Of a stretch of 64,000 nt of DNA, positions 50,575 through 61,000 are shown in pieces (position 1 is the stretch's first letter; each line of letters starts with the position of its first letter). The position numbers and the translations under genes were made by a program. Below the pieces are notes generated by a model. The model saw only the letters and a list, made by a program, of their open reading frames with translations. It was not told where the DNA came from and did no database searches. The DNA lies in the NCBI RefSeq assembly GCF_010671925.1, contig NZ_JAAHIH010000007.1, positions 1 to 64,000 of the forward strand. Direction: 5' to 3'. Origin of the DNA: Moorena sp. SIOASIH. GTDB taxonomy: Bacteria > Cyanobacteriota > Cyanobacteriia > Cyanobacteriales > Coleofasciculaceae.

Positions 50575-51474
50575 ATGATCAACCAATCCGATCTGATCAA
50601 AACCCTAAGCCCCAGTGCAATGGATCAGATCATGCTATACCTGGCTTTCAGCGCCCTGCGGACAAGTGGACACCGACATGGGGCGTTTCTAGATGCAGCA
50701 GCAACCGCTGCCAAATGTGCCATTTACATGACCTATCTGGAGCAAGATGGCAATATCCGCATGACTGGGCATTTGCATCACATTGAGCCAAAGCGGGTAA
50801 AGGTCATTGTTGAGGAAGTTCGACAAGCGTTAACAGAAGGGAAACTGCTCAAGATGCTGGGGTCTCAGGAACCTCGCTATCTGATTCAGTTTCCCTATGT
50901 CTGGATGGAACACTATCCCTGGCAACCAGGGCAATCTCGTATCAATGGCACCAGCCTTGACCTGGAAGAAAAGCGCAATCTTGAGATCAAGCTGCCAGAT
51001 CACCTGCCGGATGCCCAGATAATTAATTCCTTACAATTCTTTGAATTAATAGAATTTCTCCACCGGAGATCCCAAGAAGACTTACCACCAGAGCGACGTC
51101 TGCCATTGAGTGAAGCTCTAGCTGAACACATCAAGCGTCGCTTAACCTATTCAGGAACTGTCACCAGAATCGATCACACCGGTGGCTTACCCTACTACGC
51201 TCTAACCAGTGCATCTTACTCACCAGTAGATGACAAAGCCCGCACCTACACCATGATTGACGAAACAGCGCGATACTTCCGGTTAATGAGAAACTGGGCA
51301 GAGCGTCAGCCGCAAGTCATGCGAGGGTTGGAGGAACTAGATATCCCGCCAGAGAAAATCAATCAGGCCATGGAAGAGTTAGATGAAATTATCCGCCAGT
51401 GGGCAGATAGGTATCACCGTGATGGTGGTGAACCAATGGTTCTACAGATGGTCTTTGGACCACATTCTGAATAA
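50575..51474 (+). CDS. hetR: Heterocyst differentiation regulator HetR
   Basis: 299 residues from ATG 50575, matching the family start MxNxxDLIKxLxPSAMDQIM (the frame begins at GTG 50560). Highly conserved segments: FSALRTSGHRHGAFLDAAAT, CAIYMTYLEQ, LHHIEPKRVKVIVEEVRQAL, EGKLLKMLGSQEPRYLIQFP, then the flap and hood region with SGTVTRIDHTGGLPYYALTS and EELDEIIRQWADRYHRDGGE. HetR is the DNA-binding master regulator of heterocysts but also occurs in non-heterocystous filamentous cyanobacteria. No hetC, patS or nif gene is in view. Confidence 0.95.
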   Translation: MINQSDLIKTLSPSAMDQIMLYLAFSALRTSGHRHGAFLDAAATAAKCAIYMTYLEQDGNIRMTGHLHHIEPKRVKVIVEEVRQALTEGKLLKMLGSQEPRYLIQFPYVWMEHYPWQPGQSRINGTSLDLEEKRNLEIKLPDHLPDAQIINSLQFFELIEFLHRRSQEDLPPERRLPLSEALAEHIKRRLTYSGTVTRIDHTGGLPYYALTSASYSPVDDKARTYTMIDETARYFRLMRNWAERQPQVMRGLEELDIPPEKINQAMEELDEIIRQWADRYHRDGGEPMVLQMVFGPHSE

Positions 51475-51644
51475 AGTATGAAGTAAGAGGTATGAAGTAT
51501 GAAGTATGAAGTGGAAACTTGGAAGTCGGAAGTCTAACCCTATCTCAATTTATTAGATTTATTTAGTTGCTTAGCAAGTTGTATCTTTTCATCCTTAATG
51601 CTTCAGACTTCACACTTAACACTTCATGCTTCATTCTTCATAAC

Positions 51645-52403
51645 CTAGCTGATCCACTGCCATGCTAGAGCTAACAGCACAACGGCGATCGCACCAATCA
51701 TCGTATTAATAATATTCACGACTTCATTGGTCAGCCATTCCAATTTGGATTGTAGTGTCGCACCAATCACACTCTCCAGATTGGTGGCGATGAAGGCAGC
51801 AATAACACAGAAAAATACTCCTGTCAAGTTAACCAAACCAACGCCCCAACCCACAAATGCGATCGCAGCTGATGCAATCACTCCAGCTAGGGTTCCCTCC
51901 AGACTTACAGCTCCTTCTGTTCCCCGGGCTACTGGCTGTAAGGTAGTAATCAGGAAAGTCCTTTTGCCGTAAGCCTTACCCACCTCACTGGCAGTGGTAT
52001 CGGACAGCTTAGTAGCAAAACTAGCGACATAGCCCAGTAACAATAACTGCTGGTAAGGAGCATCCACCAGTAGGGTACCCAAGGCACAAATCGCTCCAGT
52101 CAGTGCTGAACCCCAAACATTCTCTGGTCCCCTAGCACCGGAACGCTTTTCCGCAATTCCTGCCGCTTCCTTTTGCGCCATACCAATGCGGGTGACACCA
52201 GACCCTACCAAAAAGTAAAATCCCACTACTGTGTAACCTGGCCAACTCAGAGTACCCCAAATCAGTACGCCTAATATCCAAGCATGGACAATGCCAGCAG
52301 GGGTGAGTAACTTTTTGGGAGCAATCCATACCATGGCAAGGAAAACTGTGTTCACTCCAACAGCAACTAGCCAAGGATTTAAAGAAAGAATATCATCAAG
52401 CAT
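51645..52403 (-). CDS. DUF92/TIGR00297 membrane protein, VTE6-like phytyl-phosphate kinase
   Basis: 252 residues from ATG 52403 (MLDDILSLNPWL; the frame runs on to 52472 without reason). Six or so membrane helices, with conserved loops GSGVTRIGMAQKEAAGIAEK, RSGARGPENVWGSALTGAIC, FATKLSDTTASEVGKAYGKR and GTEGAVSLEGTLAGVIASAA. The plant homologue VTE6 phosphorylates phytyl phosphate to phytyl diphosphate for tocopherol and phylloquinone synthesis from chlorophyll-derived phytol, and cyanobacterial homologues are expected to do the same. Single gene. Confidence 0.85.
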   Translation of the reverse strand: MLDDILSLNPWLVAVGVNTVFLAMVWIAPKKLLTPAGIVHAWILGVLIWGTLSWPGYTVVGFYFLVGSGVTRIGMAQKEAAGIAEKRSGARGPENVWGSALTGAICALGTLLVDAPYQQLLLLGYVASFATKLSDTTASEVGKAYGKRTFLITTLQPVARGTEGAVSLEGTLAGVIASAAIAFVGWGVGLVNLTGVFFCVIAAFIATNLESVIGATLQSKLEWLTNEVVNIINTMIGAIAVVLLALAWQWIS

Positions 52404-52994
52404 AGCAATATAGTTATATTGGTAATTGGTAATTATGATTGCTCTAGCAGTTATCAATTGGGTGAGGTACAAATTATTGGGTGTTAGGGAGTAGGGAGTA
52501 GGGACTAGGGAGTAGGTTGAGCGGGCGCGGGTAGGGGGGAGTGCTAAAAAATCCTGTGTACCTCATCAGTATGAGAATTGCTAGAATTGGTAATTGGTAA
52601 TTGGTAATTGTGATTGCTTCCGAGTCATTACCCCAGCACTGATTGCCTATTCCCCATTCCCCATTATCCAAAAAACCAACAACAAAGCAGACTACTGAAG
52701 GAACCGGATACCAGATTACGTCAGATTATCCTTAAATAAAGTTGAATTTATTCAAAACCTTGGCCAAAAGGCCACGCAATCCCGTTCAACCTACCCTACA
52801 AGAGCACCCTGGGCAAGAACAACCTTAAACATTCAACCTTCAAAACCTTCAACCGTCAAAACCTTCAACCGTCAAAACCTTCAACCGTCAAAACCTTCAA
52901 CCTTCAAACTTTAAAACCTTCAACCTTCAACCGTCAAAACCTTCAACCGTCAAAACCTTCAACCTTCAACAGTTTTCCCTTCAAACCAAAACTT
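52404..52994. other. Repeat-rich intergenic region
   Basis: Family-I MITE (52445-52583), TTGGTAATTGGTAATTGG units (52587-52608), a CCTTGGCCAAAAGGCCACGC repeat (52760-52779) and AACCTTCAACCGTCAAA arrays (52838-52975). No gene; the VOC start lies just beyond. Confidence 0.6.
52445..52583. mobile_element. Family-I MITE, diverged ends
   Basis: 139 bp, ends TAGCAGTTATC and GAGAATTGCTA with sub-terminal GGGTGAGGTAC and GTACCTCATCAG, the same plan as other family-I copies. GGGAGTA/GGGACTA heptads inside. Flanks TC/GA, so the TA duplication is not preserved. Confidence 0.65.
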
Positions 52995-53426
52995 ATGAAA
53001 CCAGTCCTATTTCATCTCGCATTTCCCGTTACCGACATTGAGCAAACTAAAGTCTACTACGGTGATGGACTTGGCTGCGAAATCGGTAGAGAATCTCGCC
53101 ATGCTGTGATTCTGAATTTATACGGTCATCAACTCGTGGCTCACCTAACCAAAGAACCCCTGACACCTCAGCGGGGTATTTATCCTCGACATTTCGGGTT
53201 AGTTTTTACATCCCTGGCTGATTGGGAAGCCTTACTTTCCCGTACTCAACAAAAACAATTACCCTTCTACGAGCAACCCAAGACCCGCTTTCCTGGTCAA
53301 CTTACAGAGCATCGCACCTTCTTCCTCCAAGATCCATTTTATAACTTAATGGAGTTTAAGTTTTACTCTAATAGTTCAGCAATTTTTGGTGGACGTGAGT
53401 TGGCAGAAATTGGCGATCGCGTTTAA
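52995..53426 (+). CDS. VOC-fold (glyoxalase/dioxygenase superfamily) protein
   Basis: 143 residues in two beta-alpha-beta-beta-beta modules: LFHLAFPVTDIEQTKVYYGD, GLGCEIGRESRHAVILNLYG, HQLVAHLT, then RHFGLVFTSLADWEALLSRT and FFLQDPFYNLMEFKFYSN. Candidate metal ligands are the His of FHLAF, the His of PRHFGL and the Glu of NLMEFK. Similar proteins are annotated as glyoxalase-like dioxygenases; the substrate is unknown. ATG 52995 lies right behind a heptad array. Confidence 0.8.
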   Translation: MKPVLFHLAFPVTDIEQTKVYYGDGLGCEIGRESRHAVILNLYGHQLVAHLTKEPLTPQRGIYPRHFGLVFTSLADWEALLSRTQQKQLPFYEQPKTRFPGQLTEHRTFFLQDPFYNLMEFKFYSNSSAIFGGRELAEIGDRV

Positions 53427-53500
53427 GCCAAATCCTTTTCAGCAATTTTAAAACAGGAAACACACCCAAGAAGGGTTGATTAACAGGGAGATTGACAAAA

Positions 53501-54748
53501 CTAGAAAAACCCCTTACTGATTGACACTCCCCGCCCGCTTATGGACGGGGATTCTTTGATCAACGACCTGTCTTGCTCAACCAGACCGGAGTCAGGAAAA
53601 GTAGAGGACAGATCTCCCAAAGCGTTTGGATCTAGGATCCGAGTTCCTGTGTGCCCCACAGTACTCAAGGCTCTCGTTCTAATATTTAGTGCGGCATTGT
53701 GGTCCCTGTCTAGCTCACACCCACATTTGCAGGCATGAGTTCTAGTAGATAGGGACTTCTTAACAACTTCCCCACAATCAAAGCAATTTTGACTGGTATA
53801 GGCAGGATTTACTGCAACAGTTATCCGACCGAATTTAGTCCCAAAATGCTCCAACCATTTCCTGAATTGATACCAACCCGCGTCATTGATAGATTTAGCA
53901 AGACAATGGTTCTTAACTAGATTTTTTATCCTCAAGTCTTCATAGGCGACCAGATCGTTAGATCTGATTACGCAACGTGCCAGTCTCTTGGCATGTTCTT
54001 CACGTTGCCTACTTATCTTGAGGTGTTGCCTACCTAATCTATTAACCGCTTTTCTCCGGTTGGATGAGCCTTTCTTTTTCCGAGAAACCCGGCGCTGATA
54101 AAATTTTAATCGTTTCTCGTTTTTTCTATAAAACCTAGGGTTAGGTTCAGAGTTACCATCAGAGTCTGTATAGAACTCTTTGAGTCCCACATCCAAGCCA
54201 ATAGTCTTACCTGTCGAGTCTATTTCTTCTTTTTCGTTAACCGCAACACAGAATTGAACATAGTACCCGTCAGCCCGCTTGACTATCCGAACCCGGTTGA
54301 TTTGCTTTTTATCAAAGCGCCACAAGTCCCAGGTACCCTTGAGTTTAAGCTTCCCGATTCCTTTTTTATCTGTGAACGTTATCGATTTTTTATCAGGAGA
54401 TAATTTCCATCCTGATTTTTTATATTCGACAGAGCGAGCACATTTTTGAAACTTAGGAAATCCTTTTTTACCTGGAACTTTTTTCTTGCAGTTATCGTAG
54501 AACCGAACAATCGATGACCATGCTCTCTCAGACGCAGCCTGGCGGGCAGTAGAGTTGAGTTCATTGGCAAAAGAGAATTCTTTGGCAAGGATTTTAGAAT
54601 ACCTACTAAGGTCACTTTTTCCTGTTCCTTTGTTGTCTAACCATAGACGAATGCAGCTATTTCGGATAAATTTCACTGTCCGGATAGCTTCGGCTATAGC
54701 TGAATATTGAGATTCTTTTCCTTTGGCTTTGAACTCTAAAATAATCAC
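53501..54748 (-). CDS. tnpB: RNA-guided nuclease TnpB (IS200/IS605 group), apparently intact
   Basis: About 415 residues from GTG 54748 (VIILEFKAKGKESQYSAIAE, the usual N-terminus). The frame reaches ATG 54784, but the extra residues come from a short repeat insertion. RuvC residues are present: Asp in IGLDVGLKEFYTDS, Glu in LVAYEDLRIKNLVK, Asp in CELDRDHNAALNIR. The zinc ribbon is CFDCG...CKCGC. The frame runs into the right-end hairpin, as is usual where the guide RNA overlaps the 3' end of tnpB. No tnpA is adjacent. TnpB cuts the empty donor site and so favours element retention. Confidence 0.85.
   Translation of the reverse strand: MIILEFKAKGKESQYSAIAEAIRTVKFIRNSCIRLWLDNKGTGKSDLSRYSKILAKEFSFANELNSTARQAASERAWSSIVRFYDNCKKKVPGKKGFPKFQKCARSVEYKKSGWKLSPDKKSITFTDKKGIGKLKLKGTWDLWRFDKKQINRVRIVKRADGYYVQFCVAVNEKEEIDSTGKTIGLDVGLKEFYTDSDGNSEPNPRFYRKNEKRLKFYQRRVSRKKKGSSNRRKAVNRLGRQHLKISRQREEHAKRLARCVIRSNDLVAYEDLRIKNLVKNHCLAKSINDAGWYQFRKWLEHFGTKFGRITVAVNPAYTSQNCFDCGEVVKKSLSTRTHACKCGCELDRDHNAALNIRTRALSTVGHTGTRILDPNALGDLSSTFPDSGLVEQDRSLIKESPSISGRGVSISKGFF
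53521..53565 (-). ncRNA. TnpB right end / putative guide-RNA scaffold 3' part
   Basis: TTGACACTCCCCGCCC, short loop, GGACGGGGATTCTTTGATCA on the plus strand. It overlaps the last codons of tnpB. In this element group the transcript over the 3' end of tnpB forms the guide RNA and the guide is the flanking DNA just outside; here that would start below about 53521. Boundary inferred. Confidence 0.5.
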
Positions 54749-54835
54749 CGAATCTCGACCTCCTTCGGCGTTCGCATTTGGCATGGCCTACGGCTAAGCT
54801 GACGATACGCGAACGACATTTTTTTAAACTAACAT
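54749..54835. repeat. Short palindromic repeat upstream of tnpB
   Basis: On the minus strand GTTCGCGTATCGTCAGC, then TTAGCCGTAGGCCATGCC and GCGAACGCC. It belongs to the GC-rich GGCCTACGGCC family seen near 43300. It separates an upstream ATG (MTLLYTHVSLKK, 54854) from the tnpB body by a frame change. Confidence 0.45.
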
Positions 54836-54866
54836 GTGTGTATAAAAGTGTCAAGGCTACTCCTCA

Positions 54867-54893
54867 AAAAAAAAGCCGTCCTAGAAGGACGGG
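54867..54893 (-). terminator. Strong intrinsic terminator
   Basis: Minus strand AAAGCCCCGTCC-TTCT-AGGACGGC followed by nine T. It lies about 130 bp past the end of the giant repeat-protein gene and upstream of tnpB. A similar hairpin is common at the left end of IS605-group elements, so it may serve both purposes. Confidence 0.65.
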
Positions 54894-55026
54894 GCTTTAA
54901 ACCCAAAATTTTTGGTAAGGGTTTTTTTCGGCTCAGCTCACTGGAACTACTGATACCAATTCCGCTGTTTTAGGGTGGTAGTTCTGATTCTCAATCAGCT
55001 CAAGTTATGACCCTGTGCAGTATACC

Positions 55027-58000
55027 TTAGATAAGGCTGGGGTTGAAGCCAGCCTCGGGTGGCTGGTCGATAACGAGTGCATCCCTCAATGCAGAGCCAT
55101 TCAACTGCCAAAAAGCAATAGTGTTATTGTTGTTCCAGACAATATCATACTGGCCGTCATTATCTATGTCTGCAACACCCTGAATGCTCCATCCATCTGA
55201 AGGTAGTATTGCTAAGGGCTGACCATCCTGTGTGAGAATTTCACCTTTCACTAGTGCCTTATTAGACATCTGCCATGTGGCAATTTGTCCACTCTCCGAG
55301 TTGTACCACAGAATCTGCTCTTGGCCATCGTTGCTGAAGTCCGCCACACCTTCGATTTGCCATCCAGTTGATGATGGTGCTAGTACAGGCTCATCGTCTC
55401 GTGTGACAGATGCAGCATCCACTAGTTCGTTGCCATCTATCTCCCATATGCCAACCTCTCCAGTATTTTGGTTGCGCCAGAGAATCTGATGTTTATCTCC
55501 ACCACTGAAGTTCCCTGAACCCTCGATTTGCCATCCAGTGTCTTGGGTTATCAGTAAAGCCTGACCATCCCGTTCAAGGATCCCCTGATTCACCAGTGTC
55601 TCACCATCTATTGTCAAGATAGCAACCTCTCCAGTATCTGGCTTGTAGGCGAGAAGATCATCTTTGAGATCACCGTTAAAGTCAGCAAACTCTGTGAGTT
55701 CCCATTCCAGGAGGTTGACCTCACCGGCATCAATCACCATCTCCTTGATCTCCTCACCTTGCCCTTGCCAGTATTGAATGGCTCCGGTTACGTTGTTAAG
55801 CCAGAATACATCATCGTTTTCACCGTCCCCATCAAAGTCTCCAGTACCTTGGATTTCGAAATTGAGATCGGTTTCCGTAGGAAGGGTAACTGTATTTACC
55901 TGCTGAGTAGCATCTATCTTCCACAGGATATTATCTCCTGTCAGTGGATTACGCCAGACAAACCTGGTACTATTGTCAGGAACTGAGGAGATGTCATCAG
56001 CAATGGTAATCTGAGCAAAGGTTTTGCCAACTAAATTATAATCTTCACTGGTGTTTAAGACCAGATTAACAGTTTCATCACCTTCCTCGATTAGGGAATC
56101 AATTTCTGGAGTGATTTTCAGCTCGACGGAAGACTCACCAGCAGCAATAGTGACTGACCCATTGAGGGTTTCACTGTAGTCATCTGCGGTAGCAGTGCTA
56201 CCAAAGGTCATATAACTGACAGTGAGTTCTTCAGTAGTGTCCCCGGAACGAGTGATGGTGATGCTGCCTGGGTCTTGGTCTTTTTCCGCTGCCTCAAGGT
56301 CACTAGCAGTGATCGTGACAATCGGGATGTCATTATCAAAAATACTGGCAGTGACTAACCCAACATCCCCCAGGGGATAGTTCACAGTGTCCTCGGATTT
56401 GGTAATCTCGTGGCTGATGGTACTTTCGTGATCCCCTTCAACCTCTTGATCATCCAGCCCTCGCACTGTGATAGTTTGGAGTTTTGCCTCATTGAAGGTA
56501 AGCACTTGCTCTGAAGCAAAGGTAGTTCCATCTAAACTGATTTCAGTTTGATCATCAGCTTTGATGGTAATTTCTACTTCTCCGGTGGGAGTCTTAGTTA
56601 ACGCAACAGTGTAGATACCAGTACCACCCTCAAATAGTATCGGGTTCTCACTGATGATAATCTCTGGGGTTGTGGTAACACTTTCGTTATCAGTAATGGA
56701 GATCTCGGTGGATGGGATATTGAGAGTATCAGGATATTTGACCTCATCCCCAGTGCTGGTAATCTCGTAGCTGATCGTGGTATTATGGTCACCTTCGAGG
56801 AAATTGTCATCCACCGCCATTACCGTAATGGTTGTGGGAGTAGTATCCTCTAAGGTCACCATCACTTCTGTGGAGAAGGTCTCCCCATCGAGACTGATTT
56901 CACTCTCATCATCCGCCATAATCTTGATTTCTACTGGTCCGGCTGGCTCAGTGTCGAGAGCAATGGTATACTCTTGTGCCTCTCCCCCTTCGGTCAAACC
57001 AGAAATCTCGCTGATCAGAACTTGACCAACATCATCTGCGTCATTATCAGTAATGGTGATCTCGCTGGCTGGAATTTCGAGAGTATCAGGATATTTGGCC
57101 TCATCCCCAGTGCTGGTAATCTCGTAGCTGATGGTACTGGTGTGGTCACCTTCCACAATATCGTCATCCACTGCCTGTACCGTAATGGTTTCGGCAGTAG
57201 TATCTTCTAAGGTTACCTTCACTTCCTTAGAGAAGGTTTCCCCATCGAGACTGATTTCACTGTTCTCATCCGCAGTAATGGTGATTTCTACTGGTCCAGC
57301 TGGCTCAGTGTCGAGAGCAATGGTATACTCCCCAGACTCTCCTCCTTCCGTCAGAGGGGCTATCTCGCTGATATTGACTTGACCAGGAACAACTGCGTCA
57401 TTGTCAGTAATGGTGATCTCGGTGGATGGGATATTGAGAGTCTCAGGATATTTATCTAAATCCCCACTGCTGGTAATCTCGTAGCTGATGGTGCTGGTGT
57501 GCTCACCTTCAACCATGGTGTCATCCACCGCCTGTACCATAATGGTTGTGGCAGCAGTATCCTCTAGGGTTACCATTACTTCTGTGGAGAAGGTCTCCCC
57601 ATCGAGACTGATTTCAGTGTTGTCATCCGCAGTAATGGTGATCTCTACGGGTCCAGCTGGCTCAGTGTCGAGAGCAATGGTATACTCCTGTGCCTCTCCC
57701 CCTTCCATCAGAGGAGAAATCTCGCTGATCAGAACTAGACCAGCAGCATCTGCGTCATTATCAGTAATGGTGATCTCGCTGGCTGGGATTTCGAGAGTAT
57801 CAGGATATTTGGCCTCATCCCCAGTGCTGGTAATCTCGTAGCTGATGGTGCTGGTGTGCTCACCTTCCACAATATCGTCATCCACTGCCTGTACCATAAT
57901 GGTTGTGGCAGCAGTATCCTCTAGGGTTACCATTACTTCGTTTGAGAAGGTCTCCCCATCGAGACTAATTTCACTGTTGTCATCCGCAGTAATCTTGATC

Positions 58001-61000
58001 TCTACGGGTCCAGCTGGCTCAGTGTCGAGAGCAATGGTATACTCCTGTGGATCTCCCCCTTCCATCAGAGGAGAAATTTCTGTGATTATGACTTGACCAG
58101 GAGTGGTGTCATTATCAGTAATGGTGATCTCGGTAGCTGGGATTTCGAGAGTATCAGGATATTTGACCTCATCCCCGGTGTTAGTAATCTCGTAGCTGAT
58201 GGTGCTGGTGTGCTCATCTTCCACACTATCATCATCTACTGCCTGTACCGTAATCGTTTTGGGGCTGAGATCACTCAAGCTCACCATCACTTCGTTGGAG
58301 AAGGTCTCCCCATCAAGACTGATTTCACTGTTCTCATCCGCAGTAATCTTGATCTCTACGGGTCCAGCTGGCTCAGTGTCGAGAGCAATGGTATACTCCT
58401 GTGGCTCTCCACCTTCCATCAGAGGAGAAATCTCGCTGATAATCACTTGACCAGCAGCATCTGCGTCATTATCAGTAATGGTGATCTCGGTGGCTGAGAT
58501 TTCGAGAGTATCAGGATATTTGGCCTCATCTTCGGTACTAGTAATGGCGTAGCTGATCGTGCTGGTGTGCTCACCTTCAACAATAGTGTCATCTAGCGCC
58601 TGTACCGTAATAGTTGTGGGATTAGTATCCTCTAGGCTAACCACTACTTCGTTCTCGAAGGTCTCCCCATCCAGACTGATTTCACTGTCTTCATCCGCCG
58701 TAATGGTGATTTCTACTGGTCCAGCTGGCTCAGTGTCGAGAGCAATGGTATAAGTTCCAGGCTCTGCCCCTTCTGTGAGAGAGGAAATCTCTGTGATCAG
58801 GACTTGACCAAGGATGGGGTCATTATCAGTAATGGTGATCTCACTGGCTGGGATTTCGAGAGTATCAGGATATTGGGCCTCATCCCCGGTGTTGGTAATG
58901 GCGTAGCTGATAGTGGTGTTATGGTCACCTTCGACAATCGTGTCATCCAGCGCCTGTACCGTAATGGTTGTGGGTGTAGTATCCTCTAGGGTCACTACTA
59001 CTTCATTATCAAAGGTCTCCCCATCAACACTAATTTCACTGTTGTCATCCGCAGTAATGGTGATTTCTACTGGTCCGGTTGGCTCAGTGTCGAGAGCAAT
59101 GGTATACTCTTGTGGTTCTCCCCCTTCAGTCAGAGGAGAAATCTCGCTGATCAGCACTTGACCAGGAGGGGCTGGATCATTATCAGTAATGGTGATCTCG
59201 GTGGATGGAATTTCGAGAGTATCAGGATATTTGGCCTCATCCCCGGTGTTAGTAATGGTGTAGCTGATCGTGCTGGTGTGCTCACCTTCGACAATATCGT
59301 CATCCACTGCCTGTACCGTAATGGTTTTGGCACTGAGATCACTGAGGCTGACCATCACTTCTTTCGAGAAGGTCTCTCCATCAACACGGATTTCACTGTT
59401 GTCATCCGCAGTAATCTTGATCTCTACTGGTCCAGCTGGCTCAGTATCTAGAGCAATGGTATAAGTCCCAGGTTCTCCCCCTTCCATCAGAGGGGAAATC
59501 TCTGTGATCAGGACTTGACCAGGGGTGGTGTCATTATCTGTAATGGTGATCTCGGTGGATGGGATATTGAGAGTATCAGGATATTTGGCCTCATCCCCGG
59601 TGTTGGTAATGGCGTAGCTGATCGTGCTGGTGTGCTCACCTTCCACAATATCGTCATCCACTGCCTGTATCGTAATGGTTTTGGGGCTGAGATCACTGAG
59701 GGTGACCATCACTTCGTTGTCGAAGCTCTCCCCATCAAGACTGATTTCACTGTTCTCATCCGCAGTAATCTTGATTTCTACTGGTCCAGCTGGCTCAGTA
59801 TCTAGAGCAATGGTATAAGTCCCAGGTTCTCCCCCTTCCATCAGAGGGGAAATCTCTGTGATTAGGACTTGACCAGCAGCATCTGCGTCATTATCAGTAA
59901 TGGTGATCTCGGTGGATGGGATTTCGAGAGTATCAGGATATTTGGCCTCATCCCCGGTGTTGGTAATGGCGTAGCTGATAGTGCTGGTGTGCTCACCTTC
60001 CACAATATCGTCATCCACTGCCTGTACCGTAATCGTTTTGGCACTGAGATCACTGAGGCTGACCATCACTTCTTTCGAGAAGGTCTCTCCATCAACACGG
60101 ATTTCACTGTTGTCATCCGCAGTAATCTTGATCTCTACTGGTCCAGCTGGCTCAGTATCTAGAGCAATGGTATAAGTCCCAGGTTCTCCCCCTTCCATCA
60201 GAGGGGAAATCTCTGTGATCAGGACTTGACCAGGGGTGGTGTCATTATCTGTAATGGTGATCTCAGTGGATGGGATATTGAGAGTATCAGGATATTTGGC
60301 CTCATCCCCGGTGTTGGTAATGGCGTAGCTGATAGTGCTGGTGTGCTCACCTTCCACAATATCGTCATCCACTGCCTGTACCGTAATCGTTTTGGCACTG
60401 AGATCACTGAGGCTGACCATCACTTCTTTCGAGAAGGTCTCTCCATCAACACGGATTTCACTGTTGTCATCCGCAGTAATCTTGATCTCTACTGGTCCAG
60501 CTGGCTCAGTATCTAGAGCAATGGTATAAGTCCCAGGTTCTCCCCCTTCCATCAGAGGGGAAATCTCTGTGATCAGGACTTGACCAGGGGTGGTGTCATT
60601 ATCTGTAATGGTGATCTCGGTGGATGGGATATTGAGAGTATCAGGATATTTGACCTCATCCCCGGTGTTGGTAATGGTGTAGCTGATGGTGCTGGTGTGC
60701 TCACCTTCCACACTCTCGTCATCCACTGCCTGTACCGTAATGGTTTTGGGGGTGGTATCGGCTAGGCTCACCGTCACTTCCGTGTCAAAGATCTCCCCAT
60801 CGACACGAATTTCACTGTTGTCATCCGCAGTAATCTTGATCTCTACTGGTCCATCTGGAACAGTATCGAGAGCAATGGTATAATTTCCAGGCTCTCCCCC
60901 TTCGGTCAGAGGGGAAATTGGGCTGATCAGTACTTGACCAGCAGCATCTGCGTCATTATCAGTAATGGTGATCTCGGTGGCTGGGATATCGAGAGTATCA

